From Aeromicrobium massiliense JC14 (GTDB lineage: Bacteria > Actinomycetota > Actinomycetes > Propionibacteriales > Nocardioidaceae): a stretch of 64,000 nt of DNA. The stretch spans positions 1,012,534 to 1,076,533 of the forward strand of contig NZ_HE978637.1 of assembly GCF_000312105.1 (NCBI RefSeq). Direction: 5' to 3'. Under the pieces are notes generated by a model. That model was not told the origin of the DNA, made no database searches, and worked only from the letters and a program-made list of their open reading frames with translations. The position numbers and the translations under genes are program-made. This document shows, in pieces, positions 39,851 to 48,174 of this stretch (positions within the stretch are counted from its first letter, which is position 1; the number at the start of each line of letters is the position of its first letter).

Positions 39851-42267
39851 CGTTGCCGCGCGTCCTCGTGGCGGCGCCCGCGTCCGGGCACGGCAAGACG
39901 ACCGTGGCCACCGGCCTCATGGCCGCGCTCGCCGCTCGCGGGCACGTGGTGTCGGGGCACAAGGTCGGCCCCGACTACATCGACCCGGGCTACCACGCGC
40001 TGGCCACCGGCCGGCCCGGCCGCAACCTCGACCCGCACCTCACCGACCCTGCACTCATGGTGCCGCTGCTCCTGCACGGGGCCCAGGGCGCCGACGTGGC
40101 CGTCGTCGAGGGCGTCATGGGTCTGTTCGACGGCCAGATCGGCGGCGACGGGTTCGCGTCCAGCGCGCACGTCGCGACGCTCACCCGCACCCCGGTCGTG
40201 CTCGTCGTCGACGTCTCGCACGCCTCGCGCAGCGTCGGCGCCGTCGTCCACGGCATGGCCACGTTCGAGCCGGGCGTCACCGTCGCCGGCGTCATCCTCA
40301 ACAAGGCCGGCTCGCCGCGTCACGCCGCCGAGGCGCGCGCCGCGGTCGAGCGCACCGGCGTCCCGGTGCTCGGCGTGCTGCAGCGCGACCACGGCGTGAG
40401 CGCTCCCTCGCGCCACCTCGGCCTGGTCCCGGCCGAGGAGCGCGACGAGGCCGCCGGCTCCTTGGACCGGCTGGCCGCGCAGGTCGCCGAGCACGTCGAC
40501 CTGGATGCCGTGCTCGAGATCGCGCGCAGCGCCGCTCCCCTGGACGAGCCCGCCTGGGACCCGGCCGACCACGTGCGTCCGGCCGGTCCCGACGCGCCGG
40601 TGGTGGCCGTGGCCGCCGGCCGCGCGTTCACCTTCCGCTACGCCGAGACCACCGAGCTGCTCGAGGCGGCCGGCTGCACCGTCGTGCCGTTCGACCCGGC
40701 CCGTGACCGGCACCTGCCCGCCGGCACCCGAGGCCTGTACCTCGGTGGCGGGTTCCCCGAGGTGCACGCCGCCGCGCTCAGCGCCAACACCAGCCTGCGT
40801 GCCGACCTGCGCCAGGCGGTGCTCGACGGCGTCCCGACCGTCGCCGAGTGCGCCGGCCTGCTGTACCTGTGCCGCACGGTCGACGGGCACCCCATGATCG
40901 GCGCGCTCGACGCGGACGCGGTGATGACGCCGCGGCTCACGCTGTCGTACCGCACCCCGCGCCTGGGCACCGACCAGCTGCTCGGACCGGCCGGCACCAC
41001 CGCCACCGCGCACGAGTTCCACCGCACGACGGTCACGCCGGTGCACGGCGACCGGCCGGCGTGGTCGCTGGACGCCGGCGACGTCGGGTTCGCCGGCCCG
41101 ACCCTCAGCGCGTCCTACCTGCACCTGCACTGGGCCGGCCACCCGCACCTGGCCCAGTCTTTCGCCGACGCCGTGCACGGCTCGACGGCGACCGCCCGCC
41201 CGGCCGCGCCCGTCGCCGCCACCTCGTCACCGGTCACCGGGTCCACGACGCTGGCCGACCCGCTGCGGCACCACGGCGACGTCGAGGCCACCGAGGGGCT
41301 GCTCGACCTGGCCGTCAACGTCAGCCGGCTCCCCCGCCCCGAGTGGCTGGAGCAGGCGCTGCGCGACGGCACCGCCGCCTCGACCGCCTACCCCGACGCG
41401 TCCGCCGCCCACGCCGCCGTCGCCCGGCGCCACGGGCGCGACGCCGACGAGGTGCTGGTCACCGCCGGTGCGGCCGAGGCGTTCTTCCTGCTCGCCCGGG
41501 CCCGGCACTGGCGGCGTCCCGTCGTGGTGCACCCACAGTTCACCGAGCCGGACGTCGCCCTGCGCGCCGCCGGCCACCGGCCCGCGCACGTGCTGTGCCA
41601 TGCCGAGGACGACTTCGCGCTCGATCCGGCCCTGGTGCCCGACGACGCCGACCTCGTCGTCGTGGGCAACCCGACCAACCCGACCGGACGCCTGCACCCG
41701 GCCGCGACCCTGCGCGCCCTGTGCCGGCCCGGACGCGTCGTCGTGGTCGACGAGGCGTTCATGGACCACGTGCCGGGCGAGCGCCAGACGCTCACGGCGC
41801 ACCGGCTCCCCGGACTCGTCGTCGTCCGCAGCCTGACCAAGCTCTGGTCGATGCCCGGCGTCCGCGCCGGCTACGTCGTCGGGGACCCGGCCGTCGTGGC
41901 CGACCTGCGCGCGCAGCAGCCGCCGTGGTCGGTCGGCACCGCCGCGCTCCACGCCGTCGTCGCCACGAGCGGGCCGCAGGCGCTGGCCGAGTCCGACCAC
42001 CGGGCCCGGCTGTCCGTCCGGCACCGCAAGGTCCTGGTCGACGGCCTGGCCGAGCTCGGCGTCGAGGTCGTGCCGTCCGAGGCGCCGTTCGTGCTCGCCC
42101 GGCTCGGCAGCGGTGGGCACGCCCGCCTGCGCGCGGCCGGGGTCGCGGTGCGCCGCGCCGACACCTTCCCCGGGCTGGACGACACCTGGGCCCGCCTGGC
42201 CGTCCGCGAGCCCGCCGCCACCCGTCACCTGCTCACCACGTTGGGAGTCGAAGCCGCATGGAGCTGA
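39847..42267 (+). CDS. cobB: CobB cobyrinate a,c-diamide synthase fused to CobC-like PLP aminotransferase/decarboxylase
   Basis: 806-residue two-enzyme fusion. Residues 1 to about 440 are CobB/CbiA: PASGHGKTTVATGLMAALAARG, HKVGPDYIDPGYH, VVEGVMGLFDG, GLYLGGGFPEVHA and the amidotransferase nucleophile in AECAGLLYLC. A Thr/Ala/Pro linker (about 443-465) leads to a fold-type I PLP enzyme like CobC/CobD with LAVNVSRLPRPEWL, VVGNPTNPTGRLHPA and SLTKLWSMPGVRAGY (Schiff-base Lys 665). The first part amidates side chains a and c; the second would provide the (R)-1-amino-2-propanol arm by threonine-phosphate decarboxylation. GTG at 39847 overlaps the cobO stop; GTG at 39844 is also possible. Confidence 0.9.
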   Translation: MTLPRVLVAAPASGHGKTTVATGLMAALAARGHVVSGHKVGPDYIDPGYHALATGRPGRNLDPHLTDPALMVPLLLHGAQGADVAVVEGVMGLFDGQIGGDGFASSAHVATLTRTPVVLVVDVSHASRSVGAVVHGMATFEPGVTVAGVILNKAGSPRHAAEARAAVERTGVPVLGVLQRDHGVSAPSRHLGLVPAEERDEAAGSLDRLAAQVAEHVDLDAVLEIARSAAPLDEPAWDPADHVRPAGPDAPVVAVAAGRAFTFRYAETTELLEAAGCTVVPFDPARDRHLPAGTRGLYLGGGFPEVHAAALSANTSLRADLRQAVLDGVPTVAECAGLLYLCRTVDGHPMIGALDADAVMTPRLTLSYRTPRLGTDQLLGPAGTTATAHEFHRTTVTPVHGDRPAWSLDAGDVGFAGPTLSASYLHLHWAGHPHLAQSFADAVHGSTATARPAAPVAATSSPVTGSTTLADPLRHHGDVEATEGLLDLAVNVSRLPRPEWLEQALRDGTAASTAYPDASAAHAAVARRHGRDADEVLVTAGAAEAFFLLARARHWRRPVVVHPQFTEPDVALRAAGHRPAHVLCHAEDDFALDPALVPDDADLVVVGNPTNPTGRLHPAATLRALCRPGRVVVVDEAFMDHVPGERQTLTAHRLPGLVVVRSLTKLWSMPGVRAGYVVGDPAVVADLRAQQPPWSVGTAALHAVVATSGPQALAESDHRARLSVRHRKVLVDGLAELGVEVVPSEAPFVLARLGSGGHARLRAAGVAVRRADTFPGLDDTWARLAVREPAATRHLLTTLGVEAAWS

Positions 42268-43232
42268 ACGTCGCCGGGCGCTCCGTCCTCGTCCTGGACG
42301 GTGGTGAGCCCGCCGTCGCGACCGTCGCCGCGCTGCTGCGCGACGGGGCGAAGGTCACCGTGGCCGCGCCCGCGGTCTGCACCGCCATCCAGGACCTGGC
42401 CGAGCGCGGCCGCCTGGACTGGACCACCGGACCGGCCGACGAGGCGGCGCACGACGTCGTCCTGCGCGCCGTCGCCCGCGAGGAGCCGCGACCGGCGAGC
42501 CCGTCCGCGGGCGGACGCGTGACGCTCGTCGGCGCCGGCCCCGGCGATCCCGGTCTGGTCACCGTGGCCGGACGCGCCGCCATCGAGACCGCCGACGTGA
42601 TCGTCGCCGACCGGCTCGCGCCCTGGGAGTCGGTCGCCTGGGCCCGCCCCGACGTCGAGGTCGTCGACGTCTCCAAGATCCCGTTCGGCCGCTCGACCCC
42701 GCAGGAGGAGATCAACCGCGTCCTGGTCGAGCACGCGAGCGCCGGCAAGCACGTCGTGCGGCTCAAGGGCGGCGACTCGTTCGTGTTCGGGCGCGGGTTC
42801 GAGGAGGTCCAGGCCTGCGCGGCCGCGGGCGTCCCGACCACGGTCGTGCCCGGCGTGACGTCCAGCGTCGCCGGCCCGGAGCTGGCCGGCATCCCGGTCA
42901 CGCACCGCGGCCTCGTGCAGGGCTTCACGGTCGTGTCCGGGCACGTGCCGCCGGGCCACCCCGAGTCGACGCTCGACTACGCCGCCCTCGCCCGCTCCGG
43001 CACGACGCTGGTCGTGCTCATGGGCGTCCGGACGCTCCCCGCCATCGTGGCCGCCCTCGTCGACGGCGGCCTGGCCGCCGACACCCCGTGCGCGCTGGTC
43101 GCGGACGCCAGCCTGGCCAGCCAGCGCGTCGTCCGCAGCACGCTCGCCGACGCCGTCGCCGACGCCACGGCGGCCGGGGTCGGGGCGCCCGCCGTCGCCG
43201 TCATCGGCCACGTCGCCGCGCTCGAGCCGTGA
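42258..43232 (+). CDS. cobA: Uroporphyrinogen-III C-methyltransferase CobA with degenerate N-terminal domain
   Basis: 324-residue protein. Residues about 90-324 form a full SUMT: VTLVGAGPGDPGLVTVAGRAAIETADVIVADRL, VRLKGGDSFVFGRGFEEV and VVPGVTSSVAGPELAGIPVTHRG. It makes precorrin-2, the entry step of the pathway. The first 85 residues are a shrunken CysG/Met8-like NAD-binding domain (LVLDGGEPAVATVAALLRDGAKVTV) with a damaged glycine loop and no dehydrogenase active site, so siroheme-branch activity is unlikely. The ATG overlaps the end of the CobB-CobC gene by 10 bp. Confidence 0.92.
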   Translation: MELNVAGRSVLVLDGGEPAVATVAALLRDGAKVTVAAPAVCTAIQDLAERGRLDWTTGPADEAAHDVVLRAVAREEPRPASPSAGGRVTLVGAGPGDPGLVTVAGRAAIETADVIVADRLAPWESVAWARPDVEVVDVSKIPFGRSTPQEEINRVLVEHASAGKHVVRLKGGDSFVFGRGFEEVQACAAAGVPTTVVPGVTSSVAGPELAGIPVTHRGLVQGFTVVSGHVPPGHPESTLDYAALARSGTTLVVLMGVRTLPAIVAALVDGGLAADTPCALVADASLASQRVVRSTLADAVADATAAGVGAPAVAVIGHVAALEP

Positions 43233-43669
43233 TCTGCTGGCTGCGCCACGGCGAGTCCACCTGGAACGCCGCCGGCCGGATGCAGCACCGCGACCCCACG
43301 CCGCCGCTGACCGAGCTCGGCCGGCTGCAGTCGCGCTCCGCCGCCGAGCACCTGCGCGGCACGGCCTTCGACGCGCTGCTCTCCTCCCCCGCCGTCCGGG
43401 CGCGGCAGACCGCCGGGATCGTCGCCGACGCGCTCGGGCTGGAGGTGCGGGTGGACGACCGCCTGGTCGAGCGCGACCACGACGAGACCGTCGCGGAGGT
43501 GCGCGGCCGTGTCCGGGCGGTGCTGGCCGACCACCCCGGCGAGCTGCTCGTCGTCAGCCACGGCGACACCATCGCGGTGGCCGTCGAGCTGCTCACCGGA
43601 CGCCCCTGCGAGCTGCCCGGCAACGCCCAGGCGATCGTGACCTCGGACACCCTCGAGGCGCGCTCCTGA
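43229..43669 (+). CDS. Histidine phosphatase, probably alpha-ribazole phosphatase-like
   Basis: 146-residue phosphatase of the phosphoglycerate-mutase-like family. It has the phospho-acceptor LRHGEST, the second motif SSPAVRARQTAGIVADALG, LVERDHDE and VVSHGDT with the second catalytic His. As last gene of the cobalamin operon it probably dephosphorylates alpha-ribazole phosphate or adenosylcobalamin 5'-phosphate, the job of enterobacterial CobC. Specificity is inferred from position alone. GTG overlaps the cobA stop (GTGA). Confidence 0.8.
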   Translation: MICWLRHGESTWNAAGRMQHRDPTPPLTELGRLQSRSAAEHLRGTAFDALLSSPAVRARQTAGIVADALGLEVRVDDRLVERDHDETVAEVRGRVRAVLADHPGELLVVSHGDTIAVAVELLTGRPCELPGNAQAIVTSDTLEARS

Positions 43670-43674
43670 CCTGC

Positions 43675-43680
43675 TAGCCT
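43675..43680 (+). promoter_or_regulatory. -10 box (TAGCCT) before riboswitch 3
   Basis: TAGCCT lies 2 nt before the third cobalamin riboswitch and just after the phosphatase stop codon, so the cobalt transporter operon appears to have its own promoter. Confidence 0.4.
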
Positions 43681-43682
43681 CG

Positions 43683-43790
43683 TGCCACCTCAGCCGAAGG
43701 AAGCCGGTGTGAATCCGGCGCAGTCGCGCTACTGTGACGCCCCTCCCGGGGCGGAGCCAGACCCGACGGCCGAGGCGAACATCCATCGAT
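43683..43790 (+). promoter_or_regulatory. Cobalamin riboswitch 3, short variant (cbtBA-cobD operon)
   Basis: The element contains GGAAGCCGGTGTGAATCCGG, CGCGCTACTGTGACGC and GGAGCCAGACC, the pattern of the shorter cobalamin aptamer subtype seen before cobalt transporters. It precedes cbtB. A CCATCGATGG palindrome (about 43,782-43,791) follows and AGGAG lies 6 nt before the cbtB ATG. Confidence 0.9.
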
Positions 43791-43818
43791 GGGACGCAGA
43801 ATCCCCTAGGAGTGTCAG

Positions 43819-44028
43819 ATGCCTCAGGCAACCACGGCCGTCCCGGCCGCCCTTCCCCAGATCCCCGTCGCGGCGCTCGCGCCCTGGGCGGTCTTCTTCG
43901 CCCTGCTCACGACCGTCGTGCTGTTCTTCGTCGGCGCCGAGCAGGGTGCGTTCTCGGTCTTCGAGGGCACCGCGATCCACGAGTGGGTCCACGACGCCCG
44001 CCACGTCATGGGCTACCCCTGCCACTGA
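43819..44028 (+). CDS. cbtB: CbtB subunit of cobalt transporter
   Basis: 69-residue single-helix membrane protein. One long helix (about 19-41, AAL...VVLFFVG) is followed by a His-rich C-terminus HEWVHDARHVMGYPCH, the hallmark of CbtB. CbtAB is the predicted B12-regulated cobalt uptake system. AGGAG lies 6 nt before the ATG. It is the first gene after the third cobalamin riboswitch and is paired with cbtA 121 bp downstream. Confidence 0.92.
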   Translation: MPQATTAVPAALPQIPVAALAPWAVFFALLTTVVLFFVGAEQGAFSVFEGTAIHEWVHDARHVMGYPCH

Positions 44029-44071
44029 CGCGCCCGCGCGCCGTCCGCGCCCGGCTCCGTCCGGACGCCCT

Positions 44072-44090
44072 CCCGGGCCCTCGGCCCGGG
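44072..44090 (+). terminator. Hairpin between cbtB and cbtA
   Basis: CCCGGGCC-CTC-GGCCCGGG is a perfect 8-bp stem in the 121-bp cbtB-cbtA gap. It may reduce read-through into cbtA or protect the cbtB message, giving excess of the small subunit. It is followed by TCCC, not a T-tract. Confidence 0.5.
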
Positions 44091-44149
44091 TCCCTCACTC
44101 CCACCACCCCGGAGGCCTCGTGCTGCCCGGGTGACCGAACGGACCCCTC

Positions 44150-44968
44150 ATGACCCCACGCACCTTCCTCGTCCACGGCCTGCTCGCCGGTCTGGTCGCC
44201 GGCCTCGCCGCCTTCCTCGTCGCCTACGTCGTCGCCGAGCCGCAGGTCGACGCGGCGATCGCGCTGGAGGAGGCGGGCTCGGCCGAGCCCGCCGAGCACA
44301 GCCACGCCGAGGGCACCGCCGCCCACGCCCACGAGCACGACCACGGCGAGGAGGCCGGCCACTCGCACGGCGAGGGCGCCGAGGTCTCGCGCTCGACCCA
44401 GTCCACGTGGGGCCTGGCGACGGGCACGCTCCTGCTCGGCTCCGTGCTCGGCGGCGGCACCGCCCTCGGCGCGGCGTTCGCGCTCGGCCGGCTGGGCGGG
44501 CTCGGCGCCCGGGCCTCGACCGCGGTCGTCGCCCTGGCCGGCTTCGTCGCCACGTCCCTCGTGCCGTTCCTCAAGTACCCGCCCACCCCGCCCGCCGTGG
44601 GCGACGGCGAGACGATCGGCGAGCGCACCGCGCTCTACTTCGGCTTCTGGGCGATCAGCCTGGTCGCCGGGGTGGCCGCGGTCGTCCTGGGCCGCCGGCT
44701 GCTCGAGCCGTTCGGTGGTCTCGGCGCGGTGGTCGCCGCGACGGCGGCCTACCTGGTCGTGGTGGTCGGGATCGGCACGGCGCTTCCCACCGTCAACGAG
44801 CTCGGCGACTTCCCGGCCGACGTGCTCTGGTACTTCCGCCGCGAGTCGCTGCTCACGGTCGCGGCGCTGTGGGCCGTCCTCGGCGTCGTCCTCACCGCGC
44901 TGGTCGGACGCGACGCGGACCGCGTCGTCGTTGCCCAGCAGCGTCGCGAGGCGGCCGCCGCCCTGTGA
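44150..44968 (+). CDS. cbtA: CbtA subunit of cobalt transporter
   Basis: 272-residue membrane protein with about six helices. The first outside loop (about 45-80) is rich in His and acidic residues (HSHAEGTAAHAHEHDHGEE and HSHGEG), suited to metal capture. FVATSLVPFLKYPPTPPAVGDGETIGERTALYFGFWAISL is the typical CbtA core. It is expected to carry cobalt into the cell with CbtB to feed CobN. The stop overlaps the cobD GTG. Confidence 0.9.
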   Translation: MTPRTFLVHGLLAGLVAGLAAFLVAYVVAEPQVDAAIALEEAGSAEPAEHSHAEGTAAHAHEHDHGEEAGHSHGEGAEVSRSTQSTWGLATGTLLLGSVLGGGTALGAAFALGRLGGLGARASTAVVALAGFVATSLVPFLKYPPTPPAVGDGETIGERTALYFGFWAISLVAGVAAVVLGRRLLEPFGGLGAVVAATAAYLVVVVGIGTALPTVNELGDFPADVLWYFRRESLLTVAALWAVLGVVLTALVGRDADRVVVAQQRREAAAAL

Positions 44969-45924
44969 GCAGGTCCCTGGCCGCCGGGCTGGCGCTCGGC
45001 TTCGCGCTCGACCGCGTCCTCGGCGACCCGGCCCGGTTCCACCCGGTCGCCGGGCTGGGCCGCTGGGCCGCCGCCGTCGAGCGCCGCACCTACGGCGACC
45101 GCCGCGCCGCCGGCGTGCTGCACCACGCCGCCGTCGTGGTCCCGCTCGTCGGGGGCGCGGTGCTCGCGGAGCGCGCCTGCCGCCGGCCCTGGCAGCACGC
45201 CGCGCTCACCGCGGTGGTCACCTGGTCCGTCGTGGGCGGACGCTCACTGGTGCGTGAGGGCACGACGATCGCCGGCCAGCTCGAGCGTGGCGACCTGCCC
45301 GCCGCCCGCCAGCAGGTCACCCACCTGGTCGGTCGCGACCCCAGCCGATTGGACGCCGACGGCGTGAGCCGGGCGGCGGTGGAGTCGATGGCCGAGAACA
45401 CGTCCGACGCCGTCGTGGCCCCCCTGCTGTGGGGCGCGGCCCTCGGCGTGCCCGGCCTGGTGGGCTACCGGGCGGTGAACACGCTCGACGCGATGGTCGG
45501 GCACCGCAGCGAGCGCTACGAGCGGTTCGGGTGGGCCAGCGCCCGGGTCGACGACGTGGCCAACCTGGTGCCGTCGCGGGTGTCCGCCGCCCTCGCCTCC
45601 GCGCTCGCGCCGTCCGTCGGCGGCGGACCGGCGGACGCGCTTCGGGCCTGGCGCCGCGACGCCCGTCGCCATCCCAGCCCCAACGCCGGACCGGTCGAGG
45701 CCTCGTTCGCGGGCGCGCTCGGCGTCACGCTCGGCGGCGTCAACGACTACGCCGGACGCGTGGAGCACCGGGCCGCGATGGGCGACGGACCCGCCCCCCG
45801 CGTGACCGACCTGCCGCGCGCCACCCGGCTCGCGACGGGCGTCGCGTGGGCCGCGGCCGGGCTCAGCGTCCTGGCTGCGCTCGCACCCAGGCGCGGGCGG
45901 CGCTCGCGTCGGTCACGACGCTGA
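44965..45924 (+). CDS. cobD: Adenosylcobinamide-phosphate synthase CobD (CbiB)
   Basis: 319-residue membrane enzyme: LALGFALDRVLGDPARFHPVAGLGRW, SLVREGTTIAGQLERGDLPAARQQVTHLVGRD, AAVESMAENTSDAVVAPLLWGAALGVPGLVGYRAVNTLDAMVGH, and PNAGPVEASFAGALGVTLGG, all conserved in CbiB. It joins the aminopropanol (phosphate) arm to adenosylcobyric acid. GTGA overlap with cbtA. Its last 62 bp overlap the end of cobK on the opposite strand. Confidence 0.93.
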   Translation: MSRSLAAGLALGFALDRVLGDPARFHPVAGLGRWAAAVERRTYGDRRAAGVLHHAAVVVPLVGGAVLAERACRRPWQHAALTAVVTWSVVGGRSLVREGTTIAGQLERGDLPAARQQVTHLVGRDPSRLDADGVSRAAVESMAENTSDAVVAPLLWGAALGVPGLVGYRAVNTLDAMVGHRSERYERFGWASARVDDVANLVPSRVSAALASALAPSVGGGPADALRAWRRDARRHPSPNAGPVEASFAGALGVTLGGVNDYAGRVEHRAAMGDGPAPRVTDLPRATRLATGVAWAAAGLSVLAALAPRRGRRSRRSRR

Positions 45925-46603
45925 CGCCTGCGGGCGCCCCGGCCCGCCGGACGACCACGACCGGCACGCCGAGCTCCGCGGCGACGTCGAGCTTCGCCTC
46001 GGTGTGCTCGCCGCCGGAGTCCTTGGTGACCAGCACGTCGGTGCCGCGCATCGCGTCCCGCTCGTGGTCGCGCGTGTAGGGGCCACGGCTCTGCACCAGC
46101 GTCCAGGCGGACGGCAGCTCGATCTCGGGCGGATCCACGACCCGCACGACGCAGCCGTGGTCGCGCAGCGGCTCGACGAACCGCGCCAGCGACTGACGCC
46201 CGACGGTCAGGAAGGGGCGCTCCCCCAGCTCCGCCGCCACCTGCGCGGCCTCGTCGTGGTCGTCGACCCAGTGCCAGGTGCCGGCGTCCGGCCGTACCGA
46301 CCAGCCCGGACGCTCCAGGCGCAGCAGCGGCACGCCGGCCTGCGGGCACGCCGCGGCGGCGTTGGCGCTGATGCGCTCCGCGAACGGGTGCGTGGCGTCG
46401 ACGACGACGTCGACGACGTGCTCGCGCAGGTGCGCCGCCAGGCCTTCGACGCCGCCGAACCCGCCGACCCGCACGTCGCCCACTGGCAGCCGGGGCCGGG
46501 CCACGCGTCCGGCCAGCGACGTGGTGACGTCGTCGCCGTCGTCGACCAGGAGCTCGGCCAGGGCGCGTGCCTCGCGCGTGCCGCCCAGCAGCAGGACCCT
46601 CAC
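45863..46603 (-). CDS. cobK: Precorrin-6A reductase CobK
   Basis: 246-residue NADPH-dependent enzyme: RVLLLGGTREARALAELL (nucleotide-binding loop), VVDATHPFAERISANAAAAC, LLRLERPGW, FLTVGRQSLARF and VTKDSGGEHTEAKLDVAAELGVPVVVVRR. It reduces precorrin-6A to dihydro-precorrin-6 before CobL acts. The GTG overlaps the cobQ stop (GTGA), so cobQ and cobK form a two-gene operon. The 3' end is convergent with cobD and overlaps it. Confidence 0.92.
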   Translation of the reverse strand: MRVLLLGGTREARALAELLVDDGDDVTTSLAGRVARPRLPVGDVRVGGFGGVEGLAAHLREHVVDVVVDATHPFAERISANAAAACPQAGVPLLRLERPGWSVRPDAGTWHWVDDHDEAAQVAAELGERPFLTVGRQSLARFVEPLRDHGCVVRVVDPPEIELPSAWTLVQSRGPYTRDHERDAMRGTDVLVTKDSGGEHTEAKLDVAAELGVPVVVVRRAGAPAGVSVVTDASAARAWVRAQPGR

Positions 46604-48084
46604 GCGTGCGGACCGATCACCGGCACCGACGGGGCGCCACCCTCGGCCAGCGCGAGCAGCGCGTCGACGTCCAGGTGCTTCTCGGCCAGGTCGCCGAGCA
46701 GGTCCAGCCGCGCCTCGCGGGCGGCGGCGAAGCTGACACCGGACGCCTCGAACGAGCCGCCCCGGGCGCGGGCCGCCAGGTCGAGCACGGCGGTGCGCAG
46801 GGCGTCGGCCTCCAGGCTGCCGTGCCACATCGTGCCCAGCACCGCGCCGTCCTGCGCGCCGCCGAGGAACTCGGTCGCGCCGTCCTCGCGCGTGATGCGG
46901 CCGTGGTGGATCTCGTAGCCGGACGCCGGGGCGCCGAGGGCCTCGCCGTGCGGCAGCCGCAGGGTCTTCTCGGCGGCGAACGTCGTCTCGACCGGCAGCA
47001 GGCCGAGACCCGCCACGCTCGTGGGCGACCCGGACTCGACGCCCTCGGGGTCGTGCACGGCGCGGCCGAGCATCTGGAACCCGCCGCAGATGCCGAGCAC
47101 GGCGCGACCGGCCTCGGCGTGCCGGACGATCGCCCGGTCCAGGCCGCGTGCGCGGAGCCAGGCCAGGTCCGACACCGTCGCGCGGGTGCCGGGCACGACC
47201 ACGAGGTCGGCGTCGGCGACGTCGTGCGGGGCGGCGGTGAAGACGACGTCGACGTCCGGCTCGAGCCCGAGCGCGTCCACGTCGGTGAAGTTGCTGATGC
47301 GCGGCAGCCGCACGACGACGACGCGCAGCGCCCCCTCGGCGCCCGCCCGCCGGCCCTCGAGGTCCAGGGCGTCCTCGGAGTCCAGCCAGACGTCCGGGCT
47401 CCACGGCAGGGTGCCCAGCACGGGACGTCCGGCCAGCCGCTCGAGGCTGCGCAGCCCCGGTGCGAGCAGGGTCTCGTCGCCGCGGAACTTGTTGACGACG
47501 AAGCCGGCCACGAGCCGCTGGTCGGCCGGTTCCAGGAGCGCCACCGTGCCGTAGAGGGCGGCGAAGACTCCCCCGCGGTCGATGTCGCCGACCACGACGA
47601 CGGGCATGTCGGCGTGCCGGGCCAGGCCCATGTTGACGTAGTCGCCGGCGCGCAGGTTGATCTCGGCGGGGCTGCCCGCGCCCTCGGCCACGACCAGGTC
47701 GTAGCGCGATGCGAGGTCGTCGTACGCGGCGTACGCGGCCTCGGCCAGGTGCGTCCGGCCCCCGATGAACTCGGCGCTGCTGATCTCGCCGGCCGGGCGA
47801 CCCATCACCACGACGTGGCTGCGCCGGTCTCCCCCGGGCTTGAGCAGCACGGGGTTCATCGCCGCCTCGGGCTCGGCACCCGCGGCGAGCGCCTGGACCC
47901 ACTGCGCCCGGCCGATCTCGGCCCCGTCGGCGCACACCATCGAGTTGTTCGACATGTTCTGCGACTTGAACGGCGCGACCCGCACGCCGCGCCGGGCGAA
48001 CGCGCGGCACAGCGCCGTCGTCACCAGGCTCTTGCCGGCGTCGGAGGTCGTGCCGGCGACCATGAGCCGGGCCTGTCTGTCCAC
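46600..48084 (-). CDS. cobQ: Cobyric acid synthase CobQ
   Basis: 494-residue glutamine-dependent amidase: ATPase domain with MVAGTTSDAGKSLVTTALCRAF, FKSQNMSNNSMVCADGAEIGRAQWVQA, VVVVGDIDRGGVFAALYGT and FVVNKFRGD; then an amidotransferase domain with VVPGTRATVSDLAWLR and AVLGICGGFQMLG (nucleophile Cys) and YEIHHGRI. It amidates carboxyls b, d, e and g of adenosylcobyrinic diamide. GTG at 48084 has GATACT 6 nt upstream (48091-48096), fitting a leaderless start, with GGAG also close by. Confidence 0.95.
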   Translation of the reverse strand: MDRQARLMVAGTTSDAGKSLVTTALCRAFARRGVRVAPFKSQNMSNNSMVCADGAEIGRAQWVQALAAGAEPEAAMNPVLLKPGGDRRSHVVVMGRPAGEISSAEFIGGRTHLAEAAYAAYDDLASRYDLVVAEGAGSPAEINLRAGDYVNMGLARHADMPVVVVGDIDRGGVFAALYGTVALLEPADQRLVAGFVVNKFRGDETLLAPGLRSLERLAGRPVLGTLPWSPDVWLDSEDALDLEGRRAGAEGALRVVVVRLPRISNFTDVDALGLEPDVDVVFTAAPHDVADADLVVVPGTRATVSDLAWLRARGLDRAIVRHAEAGRAVLGICGGFQMLGRAVHDPEGVESGSPTSVAGLGLLPVETTFAAEKTLRLPHGEALGAPASGYEIHHGRITREDGATEFLGGAQDGAVLGTMWHGSLEADALRTAVLDLAARARGGSFEASGVSFAAAREARLDLLGDLAEKHLDVDALLALAEGGAPSVPVIGPHA

Positions 48085-48162
48085 CGCTCCAGTATCCCGG
48101 CCACCGCTCCCGCGCGGGCCGTCGCCTCGCCGGAAGCGCGGACGGCACCGACCGGCCCGTTC

Positions 48163-48168
48163 TAGGAT
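48163..48168 (+). promoter_or_regulatory. -10 box (TAGGAT) of leaderless small ORF
   Basis: TAGGAT ends 6 nt before the ATG at 48175. It supports transcription of the small peptide gene and the membrane protein gene after it. Confidence 0.45.
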
Positions 48169-48174
48169 CCGGCC

